Assembly (NCBI GenBank): GCA_964461715.1 | Contig: CAYWVR010000078.1 | Coordinates: 1 to 5,981 of the forward strand | Length of the DNA: 5,981 bases | Reading direction: 5' to 3' | From: CAYWVR01 sp964461715 | GTDB lineage: Bacteria; Planctomycetota; Phycisphaerae; FEN-1346 | In this document: positions 5,514-5,981 of the stretch, one piece after another | Layout of the letters: the number at the start of each line of letters is the position of its first letter | Numbering within the stretch: position 1 is the stretch's first letter | The notes under the pieces: model-generated | What the model was told of the DNA's origin: nothing | Database searches by the model: none | What the model saw: the letters and a program-made list of their open reading frames with translations, nothing else | Program-made: the position numbers and the translations under genes

Positions 5514-5981
5514 GCGGACGGGACTGCTGGTTGTCACGGCCGCGCTTCTGGCCGGCTGCGAGGAGCCGGTCCCGCCTGCGCCTCCGCCGCCCCCCGAGGG
5601 ACGCCCGAAGCAGCTGCCCACCGCCACGATCCTCATCGGTCCGGAAGCCGTCGAAGTCGAGGTGGCCGACACCGAGACCGAGCGACGGACAGGCATGATG
5701 TGGCGGCGCGACCTCGGGCCGGACGAGCTGATGCTTTTCGTCTTTCCCGAGGCGCGGCGGCTGGCGTTCTGGATGAAGAATTGCTTCGTGGACCTGGACC
5801 TGGCGTACATCGGCGCCGACGGCCGGATCTCGGAGATCAAGCGGCTGCGGGCCCACGACGCGAGGCAGATCTCGAGCCGCGAGCCGGTCCGTTTCGCCCT
5901 GGAAGCGCCGGCCGGATGGTTTGCCGCCCACGGTTTCGGGCCCGGCACGGTTGTCTCAATCCCGCCGAAGGTGGCCCGCGG
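5485..5981 (+). CDS. DUF192 domain lipoprotein, 3' end beyond the window
   Basis: The frame opens at ATG 5485 and stays open to the window edge (165 complete codons, no stop seen). The N-terminus has arginines (residues 3-11), a hydrophobic stretch (13-23) and a lipobox LLAGC with C25, so it is predicted to be a lipid-anchored exported protein. E26 after the cysteine is not the inner-membrane retention Asp of enterobacteria. A proline-rich linker (28-45) leads to the DUF192 domain (about 48-160): RRTGMMWR (67-74), MLFVFP (83-88), FWMKN (95-99), LDLAYI (104-109), DGRI (112-115) and ALEAPAGWF (138-146), all in family order. DUF192 proteins are small beta-rich proteins, many of them exported, without an established reaction. 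The domain looks nearly complete at the edge, so only a short tail should be missing. It overlaps maf by 29 bases in another frame and has its own ribosome site. Confidence 0.9.
   Translation, partial: MIRRRFARLERTGLLVVTAALLAGCEEPVPPAPPPPPEGRPKQLPTATILIGPEAVEVEVADTETERRTGMMWRRDLGPDELMLFVFPEARRLAFWMKNCFVDLDLAYIGADGRISEIKRLRAHDARQISSREPVRFALEAPAGWFAAHGFGPGTVVSIPPKVAR

Noticed and set aside
4338..5948. Very long open frame on the - strand (536 codons)
   Set aside because: It runs antisense to the well-supported oxidoreductase, Maf and DUF192 genes; its translation is low-complexity Arg/Ser/Pro-rich with no recognisable domain. High-GC coding DNA routinely leaves antisense frames open.

Overview
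The window is a compact stretch of GC-rich bacterial DNA (roughly 70% G+C by eye) in which every recognisable gene lies on the + strand. Five genes are complete, and a sixth runs off the right edge. Gaps are tiny or negative: an ATGA overlap between genes 1 and 2, a 57-base spacer before gene 3, an 8-base overlap between genes 3 and 4, a likely GTGA overlap between genes 4 and 5, and a 29-base overlap between genes 5 and 6. No intrinsic terminator is visible, so the block reads as one operon, or two nested ones.

Left part (1-2885), envelope sugar chemistry: a short leader holds a plausible sigma-70-type promoter. It is followed by a 572-residue protein containing two successive kinase-like domains of the lipopolysaccharide kinase (WaaP/KdkA/InaA) type, and then by a family 9 glycosyltransferase (ADP-heptose:LPS heptosyltransferase type). 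The stop-start overlap suggests the pair is co-translated and may act together on a lipopolysaccharide core or another heptose-containing glycan.

Middle part (2943-4872): a small DUF2062 membrane protein overlaps the start of an FAD/NAD(P)-dependent oxidoreductase. The oxidoreductase resembles NirB and NADH:rubredoxin reductases and ends in a four-cysteine zinc-ribbon-like or rubredoxin-like tail. A conspicuous A/T-rich extended -10-like element lies inside the DUF2062 gene, about 90 bases upstream of the oxidoreductase start.

Right part (4869-5981): a Maf-family nucleotide pyrophosphatase is followed by a predicted lipoprotein with a DUF192 domain, which is cut by the window edge.

Organism: the LPS-type genes and a lipobox protein point to a Gram-negative (diderm) bacterium with a high-GC genome. 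Planctomycetota or a similar environmental lineage fits the gene mix, but this is impression only; nothing in the window fixes the taxonomy. No mobile element, CRISPR array, RNA gene or clear defence system was found. The most unusual items are the tandem-kinase protein, the oxidoreductase with its metal-binding-type tail, and the internal promoter candidate. I do not see convincing evidence for a wholly new system.
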